Source: Flavobacteriales bacterium
Lineage (GTDB): Bacteria; Bacteroidota; Bacteroidia; Flavobacteriales_F; PHOS-HE28
Direction: 5' to 3'
DNA length: 64,000 nucleotides
NCBI GenBank assembly: GCA_020635725.1
Contig: JACJZF010000007.1
Coordinates: 144,678-208,677, forward strand
The stretch's first letter is position 1. Every line of letters starts with the position of its first letter. Positions 24,944 through 33,698 of this stretch are shown one piece after another. The translations under genes were made by a program, and so were the position numbers. The notes below the pieces were generated by a model, which did not search any database, was not told the DNA's origin, and saw nothing but the letters and a program-made list of their open reading frames with translations.

Positions 24944-24951
24944 CCAAGGTA
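24944..24951 (-). promoter_or_regulatory. Putative -7 box TACCTTGG of the glycan operon
   Basis: On the minus strand, 16 nt before the ATG of the polyprenyl-phosphate glycosyltransferase; likely promoter of the five-gene operon down to 19310. Confidence 0.35.
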
Positions 24952-25039
24952 GCCTCCTGCCTCTAGACGGAGGCCCTCGGCAGGGTTGCGTTGATGCAAT
25001 GCGCCGAATTCAAGTTTGGCCCGTAGCGCTCCGCTCAGG

Positions 25040-25537
25040 TCACACCGAGCGGACCATCACATGGTCGTCCATCACATAGCCGTGCCCGATATCGATCACC
25101 TCATCGCGCGTGATGTTGAAGCCACGCTTGGCATACCACCGCAATGCCGGATTGAAGCGGTTCACGTTCAGCTCGACCAGCCCATCGCCCTGCGAACGTG
25201 CCGCGCCCAGCACGCCTCGCAACAAGGCGTCGCCCACACCCGAACCTTGGGCCTCAGGCAATACGTACAGCTTGTGCAGGCGAGTGGTTCGGGTCCGGTA
25301 TCCGGGCTGATACCCCGCGAACCCGATGACCGTGCCTGCCCGAGTGGCCAGCAGGAACAGGTGGCCGTGCTCCGTCAGCTGCTGCATCAGGGCGTACGTG
25401 CTGTACATGAGTTCAAGCATGTACTCCAACTGTTCAGCGGAAAGGATCCGACTGTAGGCCACCGGCCACACCTTCAGCGCCACCGCTCGGATGTGCGGGA
25501 TATCCGCTGGCGTAGCGGGTCGGATGTCCGTGACCAT
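25040..25537 (-). CDS. GNAT family N-acetyltransferase
   Basis: 165-residue acetyltransferase. The acetyl-CoA-binding segment is VLPEAQGSGVGDALL (about residues 94-108), and the C-terminal LNVNRFNPALRWYAKRGF is the classic NxxAxxxYxKxGF-like element. The substrate cannot be told from sequence. It precedes the glycan operon on the same strand but is separated by 112 bases and probably has an independent role. Confidence 0.85.
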   Translation of the reverse strand: MVTDIRPATPADIPHIRAVALKVWPVAYSRILSAEQLEYMLELMYSTYALMQQLTEHGHLFLLATRAGTVIGFAGYQPGYRTRTTRLHKLYVLPEAQGSGVGDALLRGVLGAARSQGDGLVELNVNRFNPALRWYAKRGFNITRDEVIDIGHGYVMDDHVMVRSV

Positions 25538-25543
25538 GATCGG

Positions 25544-26269
25544 TCAGAGATGGAATTGAGCGCCTGCTAGAAGCCCTGCTTCCCAGAGATGGCCTTTGAT
25601 AGGAGTATCGGCCAGTGCCGTGGCCTGCAGCCGTCCCCTCGGTCCGATGCGAATCGACCATCGCGTACCCAAATTGAGGCGCACCGGCAATTCGACACAG
25701 AGCGTGGCGCCGAACTCCCGGAAATCGGTGGTGTTGTCCGACACGCGTGCGGTCTGGACAATGCCGGCGAAATCGCGCCGCTGCTGGCTGTACTCATTCA
25801 TGAACAGGTCTGCCCATACCCCTATGCCCGGCTCGAGCCGGAACCCACCGGTGCCGATCACCCGGTGGATCATGAGCGGCAGGCTGAGATACCGGAAATG
25901 CTCCCGGAACTCCAGGCGAACCGATGAGGCCGGAAGGGCCGGGTCGTTCGGGTCCGCGCTGATCAGCGCCGTTTCCTGCTCGAACAGGTATCCGCGATCG
26001 CTGACCTGAAGTCCGCTTGAGACCAGCCAATGGCTTCCCAGCGTGTAGGTGACCTCCACTCCGCTGGTCCAGCTCCATCGAGGGGTCTCATGCTCCTCCC
26101 GGAAGGCGATGATCATCGCACGCGTTTCATCGCCCGCATCATTCCGCAACGACCGGAAGCAACGGTCCACCGACACGCTCACGCCAAGAGCCCACGGAGA
26201 ACGGGCATCGGTCTGCCCCAGGATCGTGGATGCGAGCCCGAGCCCGATAATGAACGGGAGGCTGCGCAT
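25544..26269 (-). CDS. Outer-membrane beta-barrel-like protein
   Basis: 241 residues with a signal peptide (LPFIIGLGLASTILGQ) and alternating amphipathic strands (WSWTSGVEVTYTLGSHW, LVSSGLQVSDRGYLFEQE, FRYLSLPLMIHRVIG, RWSIRIGPRGRLQATA). It ends in Phe-His-Leu, with a C-terminal strand AGLLAGAQFHL as in small outer-membrane barrels of the PorT type. No specific role. The stop of the upstream dehydrogenase is 5 bases away. Confidence 0.65.
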   Translation of the reverse strand: MRSLPFIIGLGLASTILGQTDARSPWALGVSVSVDRCFRSLRNDAGDETRAMIIAFREEHETPRWSWTSGVEVTYTLGSHWLVSSGLQVSDRGYLFEQETALISADPNDPALPASSVRLEFREHFRYLSLPLMIHRVIGTGGFRLEPGIGVWADLFMNEYSQQRRDFAGIVQTARVSDNTTDFREFGATLCVELPVRLNLGTRWSIRIGPRGRLQATALADTPIKGHLWEAGLLAGAQFHL

Positions 26270-26274
26270 CGTGT

Positions 26275-27162
26275 TCAGCGTAGAAAGGCTGGCGACACCA
26301 CCAGGTCCTTGCTGCCTGCGGTATAGACGTAGAAGCCCTCACCGCTCTTCACGCCCAATTTGCCGGCGGTCACCATCTGCACGAGCAGCGGGCACGGCGC
26401 GTATTTCGGCTCGCCCAATCCTTCATGCAGCACCCGAAGGATGGCCAGGCAGGTATCCAGGCCGATGAAGTCCGCCAGTTGAAGCGGACCCATGGGGTGC
26501 GCCATGCCGAGTTTCATGATGGTGTCGATCTCCGCCACGCCGCCCACGCCCTGGAACAGGGTCTGTATCGATTCGTTGATCATGGGCATGAGGATGCGGT
26601 TGGCCACGAATCCGGCGTAGTCATTCACCGTAACGGGCACCTTGCCGATCGCGCTGCTCAGATCGACCACGGTGCGGGTCACCTCGTCGCTGGTCTCATA
26701 GCCGCGGATCACCTCCACCAGCTTCATCACGGGCACGGGATTCATGAAGTGCATGCCGATGACCTGCCCCGGACGCTTGGTGGCCGCCGCGATGCGCGTG
26801 ATGCTGATGGATGAGGTGTTGGTAGCGAGAATGGCGGAAGCTGGCGCGCTGGCATCCAGGTCGCGGAAGATCTTGAGCTTAAGGTCCACGTTCTCGGTGG
26901 CCGCCTCCACCACGAGGCCGGCCTCCTTCACGCCGGCGGCCATGTCCGTGGTGCTGGCGATGCGCGCGATCGTCGCCTGCTTCTGCTCCTCGCTCAAGGT
27001 GCCCTTGGCCACCTGGCGATCGAGGTTCTTGGCGATCGTGGCCAGGCCCTTGTCCAGACCGGCCTGTGAGATATCGATCAGGGTGACCTGGTGCCCGTTC
27101 TGTGCGAACACATGCGCGATGCCGTTGCCCATCTGGCCGGCGCCGATGACAGAGATCTTCAT
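26275..27162 (-). CDS. 3-hydroxybutyryl-CoA dehydrogenase
   Basis: 295 residues. The NAD-binding Rossmann motif is IGAGQMGNGIAHVFA at 6-20, the catalytic His lies in GMHFMNPVPVMKLVEV near 140, and NDYAGFVANRILMPMINES near 188 is the conserved hinge. It oxidises 3-hydroxyacyl-CoA with NAD, or works in reverse in C4 metabolism (Hbd/PaaH group). No thiolase or hydratase is adjacent. ATG at 27162 is the family start (MKISVIG); the upstream extension is not. Confidence 0.9.
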   Translation of the reverse strand: MKISVIGAGQMGNGIAHVFAQNGHQVTLIDISQAGLDKGLATIAKNLDRQVAKGTLSEEQKQATIARIASTTDMAAGVKEAGLVVEAATENVDLKLKIFRDLDASAPASAILATNTSSISITRIAAATKRPGQVIGMHFMNPVPVMKLVEVIRGYETSDEVTRTVVDLSSAIGKVPVTVNDYAGFVANRILMPMINESIQTLFQGVGGVAEIDTIMKLGMAHPMGPLQLADFIGLDTCLAILRVLHEGLGEPKYAPCPLLVQMVTAGKLGVKSGEGFYVYTAGSKDLVVSPAFLR

Positions 27163-27180
27163 GAAGGTGTGATTACGCGG

Positions 27181-27188
27181 GCAAGGTA
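27181..27188 (-). promoter_or_regulatory. Putative -7 box TACCTTGC of the 3-hydroxybutyryl-CoA dehydrogenase gene
   Basis: On the minus strand, 18 nt before the ATG at 27162. Confidence 0.3.
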
Positions 27189-27209
27189 GGGGCGGATCAT
27201 CACCCACGC

Positions 27210-28625
27210 CTACTTGCCATCGCCCTTGAGGATGATGAGCACCGTGTACGCCAGGATCTTCAGGTCCACGGCCAGGCTCATGTTCTCGATGTAGAGGATG
27301 TCATACTTGAGGCGGCGCACCATCTGCTGCACGTTCTCGGCGTATCCGAACTTCACCTGTCCCCAGCTCGTGATCCCGGGCCGCACCTTCTGCAGGTGGC
27401 GGTAATGCGGGGCCAGTTCCATGATCGCATCGATGAAGTGCTGGCGCTCCGGTCGAGGACCCACCAGGCTCATGTCGCCCTTGAGCACGTTCCAGAACTG
27501 GGGCAGCTCATCCATGCGGGTGCGCCGCAGCCAGCGGCCCACCGGCGTGATGCGCGGGTCGTTCTGGCTGCTCAGCTGGGGGCCATCGCGCTCGGCGTCG
27601 CAATACATGCTGCGGAACTTGATGATCAAGAACGGGCGGCCATGCTTGCCGATACGCTCCTGGCGGAAGAAGACCGGACCCTTCGAGTTCCATCGCACGG
27701 CCAAGGCGATGGCGGCGAAGCCCGGCGTGAGCAGCACCAGTGCGATGGTGCTCGCCACGATGTCGAAGGCGCGCTTCAGGGAGAACTGCCACGCGGGCAT
27801 GATCTCCGGATTCACCTCGATCAGCGGAGTGCCGAAGATGCTCGTCATCTTAACAGAGCCGGAGAGGATGTCGTACATGTCCGGGATCACCTTGATCCGC
27901 ACGCCGGTGCCTTCCAATTCGTTCATGATCCGGCTCATGTGCTCGTGCTCCCCGGAATCCACCGCGATGATGGCCTCCTCCACGCCGTGCGAGGCGATCA
28001 CCTGTCGGAGCTCATGCCATTTCCCCAGGCGTGGCAACGTGCCGGCCAGTTGCTGGTCGCCACCGTTCACGTTCACGAAGCCGATGAAGCGGTTGCCGGG
28101 CGATTTCTCCATGGCCTCGATCTCGTGGAAGACCGCCAGCGCGCGCTCGTTGCCTCCCACCAGCACCGTATTGAATCCGATGAGCCGGTCATGCACCTTG
28201 CGCACCGTGCTGCTGGTGATCAGGAAGCGCAACGGGAAGGTGATGCCGAAGTGAAGCGCGAAGAGCGCCAGGAACGACCGGTAGTGGTAGCGCGCGCTGG
28301 GCACTTCATCGTCCAACAGGAGCACGAAGAAGATCACCAGCACCCCGATGAGCGAAACGAGCAGGGTCTGGCCTAGCTCTTTGGTGCGGAACCGGCGGTA
28401 CACCTCGCGGTAGCCGCCGATCGCCGTGTAAAGGCCGAACCAGAACAAGGGCACCAGCACCAGTCCTTTCAGGTAGTTCGTGTCCCAGTCCAGCGGAACC
28501 GGTCCGCCGAATTTCATGGGCTCCAGCTCCAGCTTGCGGAAAGCCCAGAAGAGCGTCCACGCGGCGGCCGATCCGAGGATGTCGGCGAGCACGTACTTGG
28601 CCACCAATGCCCGGCGCCCGTTCAT
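27210..28625 (-). CDS. Polyprenyl-phosphate sugar phosphotransferase (exopolysaccharide initiating enzyme)
   Basis: 471 residues: four to five N-terminal membrane helices, a central CoA-binding-like Rossmann region (NTVLVGGNERALAVFHEIE), one membrane re-entry helix, and the C-terminal bacterial sugar transferase domain. The last has FFRQERIGKHGRPFLIIKFRSM, RRTRMDELPQFWNVLKGDMSLVGPRP and a VRPGITSWGQV end. Such enzymes move sugar-1-phosphate to undecaprenyl phosphate to start a surface polysaccharide. Start ATG 28625 overlaps the lipoprotein stop by 4 bases. Confidence 0.88.
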   Translation of the reverse strand: MNGRRALVAKYVLADILGSAAAWTLFWAFRKLELEPMKFGGPVPLDWDTNYLKGLVLVPLFWFGLYTAIGGYREVYRRFRTKELGQTLLVSLIGVLVIFFVLLLDDEVPSARYHYRSFLALFALHFGITFPLRFLITSSTVRKVHDRLIGFNTVLVGGNERALAVFHEIEAMEKSPGNRFIGFVNVNGGDQQLAGTLPRLGKWHELRQVIASHGVEEAIIAVDSGEHEHMSRIMNELEGTGVRIKVIPDMYDILSGSVKMTSIFGTPLIEVNPEIMPAWQFSLKRAFDIVASTIALVLLTPGFAAIALAVRWNSKGPVFFRQERIGKHGRPFLIIKFRSMYCDAERDGPQLSSQNDPRITPVGRWLRRTRMDELPQFWNVLKGDMSLVGPRPERQHFIDAIMELAPHYRHLQKVRPGITSWGQVKFGYAENVQQMVRRLKYDILYIENMSLAVDLKILAYTVLIILKGDGK

Positions 28626-29488
28626 GAGCCGAAGCGTACCAGCTTGACGTTGTCGACGTCGATCTCGGCAGAGCTGGAGCCGCTCGGCAACGAGGCCTCG
28701 AAGTAGAAATCGCGCTGCGTGACCCCGGCGTTGTACACCGCGCTCAGGTCGATGTACACCTTGTTCCACGGCATGCTGCCATCGCTCCGGCGTGTGGGCA
28801 CCAGCAGCACCAAGGGCACCGAGGTCTCCGTGCCTTCGAGGTTCACGATCGCGCCCACGGTGAACAGCAGGTCGTTGCGGTAGTCAAGCTCCAGGAAGGC
28901 CGGACCGCTGGCCGCCTCGAAGTCCTCATCGGAATACACCTTGATGTAGGGGTGCGCCGCATCGAGCCGCATTGCGCCGCAAGAAGTACCCTCCAGAAAA
29001 GGGAATCCAGGTTCCTCGCTGGGCGTGATCCGCAGCAAGGTGGTGTCGCTCTCGTCCGTCACGTTCAGGCGGACGAAGGTGTCCTCGAAGCCTTCAAGCC
29101 AGATGTCCGTGCTCGCTTGGTAGCCGATGGACGGGCTGAGGGCGGCGGTGCCCTCACGTGTGAGCGACACCGTCCCGGTCCACGTGGTGTAGAACGGGTA
29201 TTGCAGGCGATCGTCGAACAATCCGTTCCGCTTCACCCCGGGCACCACATCGATGCGGTGGTTCCCTTCGGCCAGCACGGGGATCCGCGCCGGCAATTCC
29301 CACACGCCGATGAAGGACTCGTCAACACTCACCCATGCATCGGTGATGCGGCTGGTGGCCAGGCCCTGCTCACTGCTCGTGGTCAGTGTCATGGCCGGCA
29401 CTTCGAGATAGGCCGGCACTTTATCGCCCTTGGCGCAGGAGCCTAGGAGCGCGATCACGAGAAGCCCGGCAGCGTAGCGTCGTACCAT
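28622..29488 (-). CDS. Lipoprotein of unknown function upstream of the sugar transferase
   Basis: 288 residues with a lipoprotein signal (AAGLLVIALLGSC). The mature part is beta-rich, with ITDAWVSVDESFIGVWELPA near the start (a PEGA-like carbohydrate-type sandwich phrase) and a second segment ending in SSAEIDVDNVKLVRFGS, like a galactose-binding/jelly-roll fold. It is coupled to the sugar transferase through a 4-base overlap, suggesting a role at the cell surface with that glycan. No exact family recognised. Confidence 0.7.
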   Translation of the reverse strand: MVRRYAAGLLVIALLGSCAKGDKVPAYLEVPAMTLTTSSEQGLATSRITDAWVSVDESFIGVWELPARIPVLAEGNHRIDVVPGVKRNGLFDDRLQYPFYTTWTGTVSLTREGTAALSPSIGYQASTDIWLEGFEDTFVRLNVTDESDTTLLRITPSEEPGFPFLEGTSCGAMRLDAAHPYIKVYSDEDFEAASGPAFLELDYRNDLLFTVGAIVNLEGTETSVPLVLLVPTRRSDGSMPWNKVYIDLSAVYNAGVTQRDFYFEASLPSGSSSAEIDVDNVKLVRFGS

Positions 29489-29534
29489 ATGGACTCGGAG
29501 GGAACGATCGGAATCGCGGATCAGTATGCGGCCC

Positions 29535-30521
29535 TCACGCATGTTGAACGGCCATGCCTTCCAGGACCCGATGCGCCGTGCGCAGTGCCTCGGTGCCTTG
29601 CTCCAAGGTGACCGCGGCAGCGGTGCCTGCGGCGATGCTTCCGGCGAACGCCGCCAGCTCCTCGCGAATGGCGTTGCTGGCCTTCACCTCGGGCTTCTCG
29701 AAGCTGATCTCACGCGAGCCTTTGCCCTCACCGAGCTCCAAGGTGATCGCGAAGGGATCCGGTTCGCCCGAAACCGGTCGCATGCGCACGATCTCCGCTT
29801 CCTTGGTGAGCATGTCCACCGCGATGTAGGCATCGCGCTGGAAGAAGCGGCTCTTGCGCATGTTCTTCAGGCTGATGCGGCTGGCGGTGAGGTTGGCCAC
29901 GCAACCGTTGGCGAACCCGATGCGTGCATTGGCGATGTCGGGGGTATCGCTCACCACGGCCACACCGCTGGCGCTCACCGAGGCTACCGGGCTGTCCACC
30001 ACGCTCAGCACGACATCGATGTCGTGGATCATGAGGTCCAGCACCACGCTCACATCCGTGCCCCGCGGATTGAACTGCGCCAGGCGATGGGTCTCGATGA
30101 ACATGGGGTTGAGCAGGTGCGGCCGGGCCGCCACGAAAGCCGGGTTGAAGCGCTCCACGTGGCCTACCTGAACCAAGCGCCCGGCTTTGACGGCCAGTTC
30201 CATCAGGTGCTCCGCCTCGGCCACGGTATGGGTCACCGGCTTCTCGATGAACACGTGGAGGCCGCGCGCCAGGGCTGCCTCCGCCAATGCATGATGGCTC
30301 AGGGTCGGTGTCACGATGTCGATCGCATCCACCTGCTCCATCAGTTCCTCGGCCGAGGTGAACGGGCGGGCGCCGAACTCCTGCTCGATCGCCGCGCGCT
30401 TCTCCGGATGCGGGTCGTGGAAGCCCACGCACACGGCACCCTCCACCTCCCGCCATTGTTGTATATGGATTCGGCCCAGATGGCCGGCGCCGAGCACGCC
30501 TACACGAAGGTTCGAGGACAT
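29535..30521 (-). CDS. Gfo/Idh/MocA family oxidoreductase
   Basis: 328 residues. NAD(P)-binding GVLGAGHLGRIHI at 8-20, the EKPVTHT motif near 96 with the catalytic lysine, and VGHVERFNPAF near 122 are the diagnostic elements. These enzymes oxidise or reduce sugars or sugar nucleotides; the HVERFNPA variant is frequent in UDP-sugar 3-oxidases such as those of amino-sugar pathways, but the substrate cannot be fixed here. I choose ATG 30521 (MSSNLRVGVLGAG); the frame further upstream overlaps pcm and lacks homology. Confidence 0.85.
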   Translation of the reverse strand: MSSNLRVGVLGAGHLGRIHIQQWREVEGAVCVGFHDPHPEKRAAIEQEFGARPFTSAEELMEQVDAIDIVTPTLSHHALAEAALARGLHVFIEKPVTHTVAEAEHLMELAVKAGRLVQVGHVERFNPAFVAARPHLLNPMFIETHRLAQFNPRGTDVSVVLDLMIHDIDVVLSVVDSPVASVSASGVAVVSDTPDIANARIGFANGCVANLTASRISLKNMRKSRFFQRDAYIAVDMLTKEAEIVRMRPVSGEPDPFAITLELGEGKGSREISFEKPEVKASNAIREELAAFAGSIAAGTAAAVTLEQGTEALRTAHRVLEGMAVQHA

Positions 30522-30551
30522 TTCTTTGAGTGGGCCCCTGTTGAAGGGCGG

Positions 30552-30559
30552 CAAAAATA
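30552..30559 (-). promoter_or_regulatory. Putative -7 box TATTTTTG of the Gfo/Idh gene
   Basis: Perfect match to TAnnTTTG on the minus strand, about 30 nt before the ATG at 30521. It lies back to back with the pcm box at 30588-30595. Confidence 0.5.
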
Positions 30560-30587
30560 GACGGCCGATCCACGCAGCGGGTCTGGC

Positions 30588-30595
30588 TAATTTCG
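30588..30595 (+). promoter_or_regulatory. Putative -7 box TAATTTCG abutting the pcm start
   Basis: Only four bases (CCCA) separate the box from the GTG start of pcm, implying a leaderless or nearly leaderless message. Confidence 0.45.
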
Positions 30596-30599
30596 CCCA

Positions 30600-31250
30600 G
30601 TGATCAACGATAGCTATCGCCACCAGGGCATGCGCCGCAAGCTGGTGGAGGAATTGAAGGGGAAGGGCATACGGGAGGAAGCCGTTCTGACCGCCATCGG
30701 CACCGTGCCTCGGCACCTGTTCATCGATGATTCCGCTTTCCAGTCACGGGCTTATGAGGACACGGCCTTCCCCATACCCTGCGGGCAGACTATTTCCCAG
30801 CCCTATACCGTGGCCTTCCAAAGTGAGCTCCTGCAGCTCACCCGTGGTATGAAGGTGCTCGAGGTGGGCACGGGCTCCGGTTACCAGTGCGCGGTGCTCT
30901 CGGCCATGGGTGCCAGGGTGTTCAGCATCGAGCGCCACCGGCCGCTCTACCTTCAGACCAAGGCTCGTCTGGCCGCATTGGGTTACCGTGCTTCCTTATA
31001 TCATGGCGATGGGTACCTCGGCCTGGAGCGTGAGGCACCCTTCGATCGGGTGATCGTCACCTGCGGAGCGCCCATGGTGCCGGCGGCTCTGCTCGCGCAA
31101 CTCAAGGCCGGCGGTCGTGCCGTGATTCCCGTCGGAGAAGGGGAGGTGCAACGCATGGTGCTGATCCAGAAGGAGATGGATGGCCGATTGGTGCAGGCGG
31201 ACCAAGGCGTTTTCCGGTTCGTTCCAATGCTTGCCGACAAAGCGAGCTGA
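30600..31250 (+). CDS. pcm: Protein-L-isoaspartate O-methyltransferase
   Basis: 216 residues. It methylates isoaspartyl residues in damaged proteins using S-adenosylmethionine. Family motifs are RHLFIDDSAFQSRAYED, GQTISQPYTVAFQ near 60-72, the SAM-binding VLEVGTGSGYQCAVL near 84, and GDGYLGL. The start is GTG at 30600; the next ATG would remove part of the conserved YRHQGMRRKLVEEL opening. It is divergent from the Gfo/Idh gene with 78 bases between starts. Confidence 0.92.
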   Translation: MINDSYRHQGMRRKLVEELKGKGIREEAVLTAIGTVPRHLFIDDSAFQSRAYEDTAFPIPCGQTISQPYTVAFQSELLQLTRGMKVLEVGTGSGYQCAVLSAMGARVFSIERHRPLYLQTKARLAALGYRASLYHGDGYLGLEREAPFDRVIVTCGAPMVPAALLAQLKAGGRAVIPVGEGEVQRMVLIQKEMDGRLVQADQGVFRFVPMLADKAS

Positions 31251-31408
31251 TTAGGAGTGCCATGGAAAAGCGGGTGGGCAGCATCTTTCCATCACCCGTC
31301 AAGGCTGCCTAAGATTCACTTCAAACGGCTGTTGATGAAATGGTTAGGTGCATATTGGCCCGCGGGTATGCCGGGTGCTCGTAATCATTTTTCGTCCACA
31401 ATATGTCG

Positions 31409-31439
31409 TTGACAATGCCAAGGGTGGTGTATATGTTTG
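31409..31439 (+). promoter_or_regulatory. Bacteroidota-type promoter, TTG-N20-TATGTTTG
   Basis: TTG at 31409-31411 and TATGTTTG at 31432-31439 are spaced by 20 bases, fitting the Bacteroidota -33/-7 pattern. This is the best two-part promoter in the window. It leaves a leader of about 50 nt before the outer-membrane protein gene at 31496, rich in CAAAC words and without a Shine-Dalgarno sequence. Confidence 0.65.
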
Positions 31440-31495
31440 CGCCCCACCGGAAATACCTTTGATCCGGGCAATAAGGCAAACACAAACCAAACCAG

Positions 31496-32314
31496 ATGAA
31501 AAAGACGATACTGTTCGTTGCACTGCTGGGTATCGCCTCTGCGGCGAGCGCTCAGCTCTCCACCCGGGAGAATCAGGACACCCGGTACAAGTTCGGTGGC
31601 CGCCCGGTGGCCGGTGACATGGCCCTGACCTTCGGCCTCACCATCAACAATGCTTCTTTCGGCGACAGCACGCGCAGCATCTCCGTTTGGAACCGTTTGG
31701 GCCGTGGCAACCTGATCACCGCGAAGAAGTTCATCCAGGACGACGTAGCGGTGCGCGCCGGCATCCGCCTGTACCGCGATAGCCGCTCGGTGAAAGTCGA
31801 ACTCGACAGCACCGCGCAGCTCGGTAACACCTGGAGCGAGGGTGAGTACAAGATGAGCAGCCGCGAGTACATGCTCGTGCCTGGTATCGAGAAGCACTTC
31901 AGCAACTCGAACATCTTCGACGTGTACGTGGCCGGTGACCTCTACCTCGGCTTCGGTCGTGACAAGAGCATCAACAGCTACACCAATCGCGTGAGCCAGA
32001 CCGCCAGCTCCACGATGACCACTCCTTACACCATTGTTGGTCTGGGTGGCGTGATCGGCTTCAACGTCTTCGTGCTCGACCTCCCGGTGAGCCTCGGCGT
32101 GGAATACGGCCTCAGCGCTTTCTGGCAGCTCGGCAACCGCACCAAGGTCGAGGTGGAAGAGCTCGATGGCGACACCTACGAGTACTACACCGTCGCGAAC
32201 GACCCCTTCACCTTCGCTCCCGCAAGCAACGGCTACAGCAGCGCGAAGCAGAAGTACATGACGATGAACACCAACGACCAGGTGCGCATCGTGGCCAACA
32301 TCTACTTCAACTAA
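31496..32314 (+). CDS. Outer-membrane beta-barrel protein
   Basis: 272 residues with signal peptide (MKKTILFVALLGIASAASAQ). It then has repeated amphipathic strands and polar turns: MALTFGLTINNASFG, VAVRAGIRLYRDSRSVKVEL, YMLVPGIEKHF, and a C-terminal QVRIVANIYFN ending on an aromatic strand, all typical of an 8- to 12-strand barrel. No specific family. Its well-formed promoter and lack of rare features suggest strong expression, and the following lipoprotein gene (27 bases later) is probably cotranscribed, ending at a strong terminator. Confidence 0.75.
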   Translation: MKKTILFVALLGIASAASAQLSTRENQDTRYKFGGRPVAGDMALTFGLTINNASFGDSTRSISVWNRLGRGNLITAKKFIQDDVAVRAGIRLYRDSRSVKVELDSTAQLGNTWSEGEYKMSSREYMLVPGIEKHFSNSNIFDVYVAGDLYLGFGRDKSINSYTNRVSQTASSTMTTPYTIVGLGGVIGFNVFVLDLPVSLGVEYGLSAFWQLGNRTKVEVEELDGDTYEYYTVANDPFTFAPASNGYSSAKQKYMTMNTNDQVRIVANIYFN

Positions 32315-32341
32315 GCCGACACTACGTAACCACTAGCAGCA

Positions 32342-32752
32342 ATGAAGAAGCTCAAAGCAACCATCCTGCTGCCGCTGGCCGTAGTGCTCCTGTTCTCATC
32401 TTGCACGGTTTACACCAAGACCATCGCTGGTACCTCGGTGCAGACCCAGATCCACTTCAAGATGGAGGACCTCGAGTACATCGGTGACGTGAGCGGCACG
32501 GCCTCTCAATCGTTCCTGTTCGGTGTGCTGCCCATCGGTGGTCGTCGCTTCCATGTGGCGAACATCGGCAACGGCGGCATCATCCCGAACGACCGGATGA
32601 CCAACAATGCCCTGTACGACGCGCTGATGCAGCGCGAGGACGCAGACTTCGTCCTCCCGCTCTCCACCAGCGCCGTCCGCGACCAGATGTTCCTGGGCCA
32701 CCGCACCACGCTCACCGTGCGTGCCAAGGCCTTCCGCATCAAGTCGAAGTAA
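32342..32752 (+). CDS. Small lipoprotein
   Basis: 136 residues. Lipoprotein signal with LLPLAVVLLFSSC, then a compact domain containing DLEYIGDVSGTASQSFLFGVLPIGG, NALYDALMQREDADFVLPLST and a basic C-terminus. The arrangement (an early SGTASQSFLFG phrase, a helix with DALMQREDAD, then a strand) is seen in small Bacteroidota surface lipoproteins of unknown role. It pairs with the upstream outer-membrane barrel gene and could be its periplasmic partner. Confidence 0.7.
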   Translation: MKKLKATILLPLAVVLLFSSCTVYTKTIAGTSVQTQIHFKMEDLEYIGDVSGTASQSFLFGVLPIGGRRFHVANIGNGGIIPNDRMTNNALYDALMQREDADFVLPLSTSAVRDQMFLGHRTTLTVRAKAFRIKSK

Positions 32753-32772
32753 CAGCACCCTGCTCATAGGAA

Positions 32773-32800
32773 GGGCCGCGCAGCGATGCGCGGCCCTTTT
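32773..32800 (+). terminator. Rho-independent terminator
   Basis: Perfect 9-bp stem GGGCCGCGC / GCGCGGCCC with a 6-nt loop (AGCGAT), followed by TTTT. It closes the outer-membrane protein/lipoprotein unit. Confidence 0.9.
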
Positions 32801-32810
32801 ACTTACCGGC

Positions 32811-32818
32811 TAACTTTG
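32811..32818 (+). promoter_or_regulatory. Putative -7 box TAACTTTG
   Basis: Perfect TAnnTTTG match just after the terminator and 18 nt before the lipoprotein ATG at 32837. No clear -33 element. Confidence 0.5.
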
Positions 32819-32836
32819 GACTCTAGATTCATCGAG

Positions 32837-33676
32837 ATGACCGCTGCTTTCCGCTCCCTCGCCCTTCTACTCACCGGTGCCCTGGTGCTCTCCGCCTGCA
32901 AGCGGGAGAACAAGATCCCCATCCTCTCCATCCTGCCTGAAGCACGGGACATCGGCGTCACCTCCGGTCAGGTGTTCAGTTTCACGATCAAGGGACGCTC
33001 TGACAACTCCAGCTTGTCTCGCCTCCGGATAACCACCAAGCGAGGAAACGGATTCACGAATACCGTGGTGGACTCGGCGCTTACCGGTTCCACCTTTACC
33101 TGGGAGTGGGAATTCCAAGTGGCCCATGCCACCGCTGCCTATGACGAGATCTACACCTTCACCCTGTTCGATGCCGAGGGCGAGACGATGTCGACTTCAC
33201 GCACCCTTTATGTGACGCTTACCGAGACCCTGTTGCAGGAGACCAGCGGCCACCTGTTCTATTCCGCGAATTCCGCCGTGCATCCTGAGGCCGCCTTCGA
33301 TGTGCAGGATCGCGTGCAGGTCATTTCCTCCGCCGATAGCACCCGACGCGACATTCAGGACAATCCTGCCGGTTCAGGTGAGGAACTCAGCAAGAGCTGG
33401 AAATCGCCAGCCGGCGGGCGATTCGTGCGATTCAACGACTTCGACTACGCGAATGCCACGGATATCGGGTTGAGGAACGCATTCAATTCCGGAGTTCCGC
33501 TCGAACAAGTGGACAACATCGCGGTCGGCGATATCATCTTGACCAGACTGGGCAGCCTGCCCGCGAACCAGGGATATTACGCGGCGCTGCGGATCACCGG
33601 CATCGTTGATGAACCCGGCACCGCGGACAACGACCGATATCAGTTCAACATGAAGTGGGCCTCCTTCACGGAATAG
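32837..33676 (+). CDS. Lipoprotein of unknown function
   Basis: 279 residues with a lipobox (LLLTGALVLSAC). The first half resembles an Ig-like/cadherin sandwich (DIGVTSGQVFSFTIKGRSDN, FTWEWEFQV, YTFTLFDAEGETMSTSRTLYV); the second resembles a surface domain with SGHLFYSANS and an all-beta end. It is the type of surface lipoprotein found in many Bacteroidota gliding or binding loci; no exact family recognised. Followed after 22 bases by nnrD. Confidence 0.65.
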   Translation: MTAAFRSLALLLTGALVLSACKRENKIPILSILPEARDIGVTSGQVFSFTIKGRSDNSSLSRLRITTKRGNGFTNTVVDSALTGSTFTWEWEFQVAHATAAYDEIYTFTLFDAEGETMSTSRTLYVTLTETLLQETSGHLFYSANSAVHPEAAFDVQDRVQVISSADSTRRDIQDNPAGSGEELSKSWKSPAGGRFVRFNDFDYANATDIGLRNAFNSGVPLEQVDNIAVGDIILTRLGSLPANQGYYAALRITGIVDEPGTADNDRYQFNMKWASFTE

Positions 33677-33698
33677 GCCGTCCCGACCATCACGCGCC

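Noticed and set aside
31262..31312. Terminator after pcm
   Set aside because: Two competing 6-bp stems (CGGGTG/CACCCG and GGCAGC/GCTGCC) exist, but loops are long and no T-tract follows.
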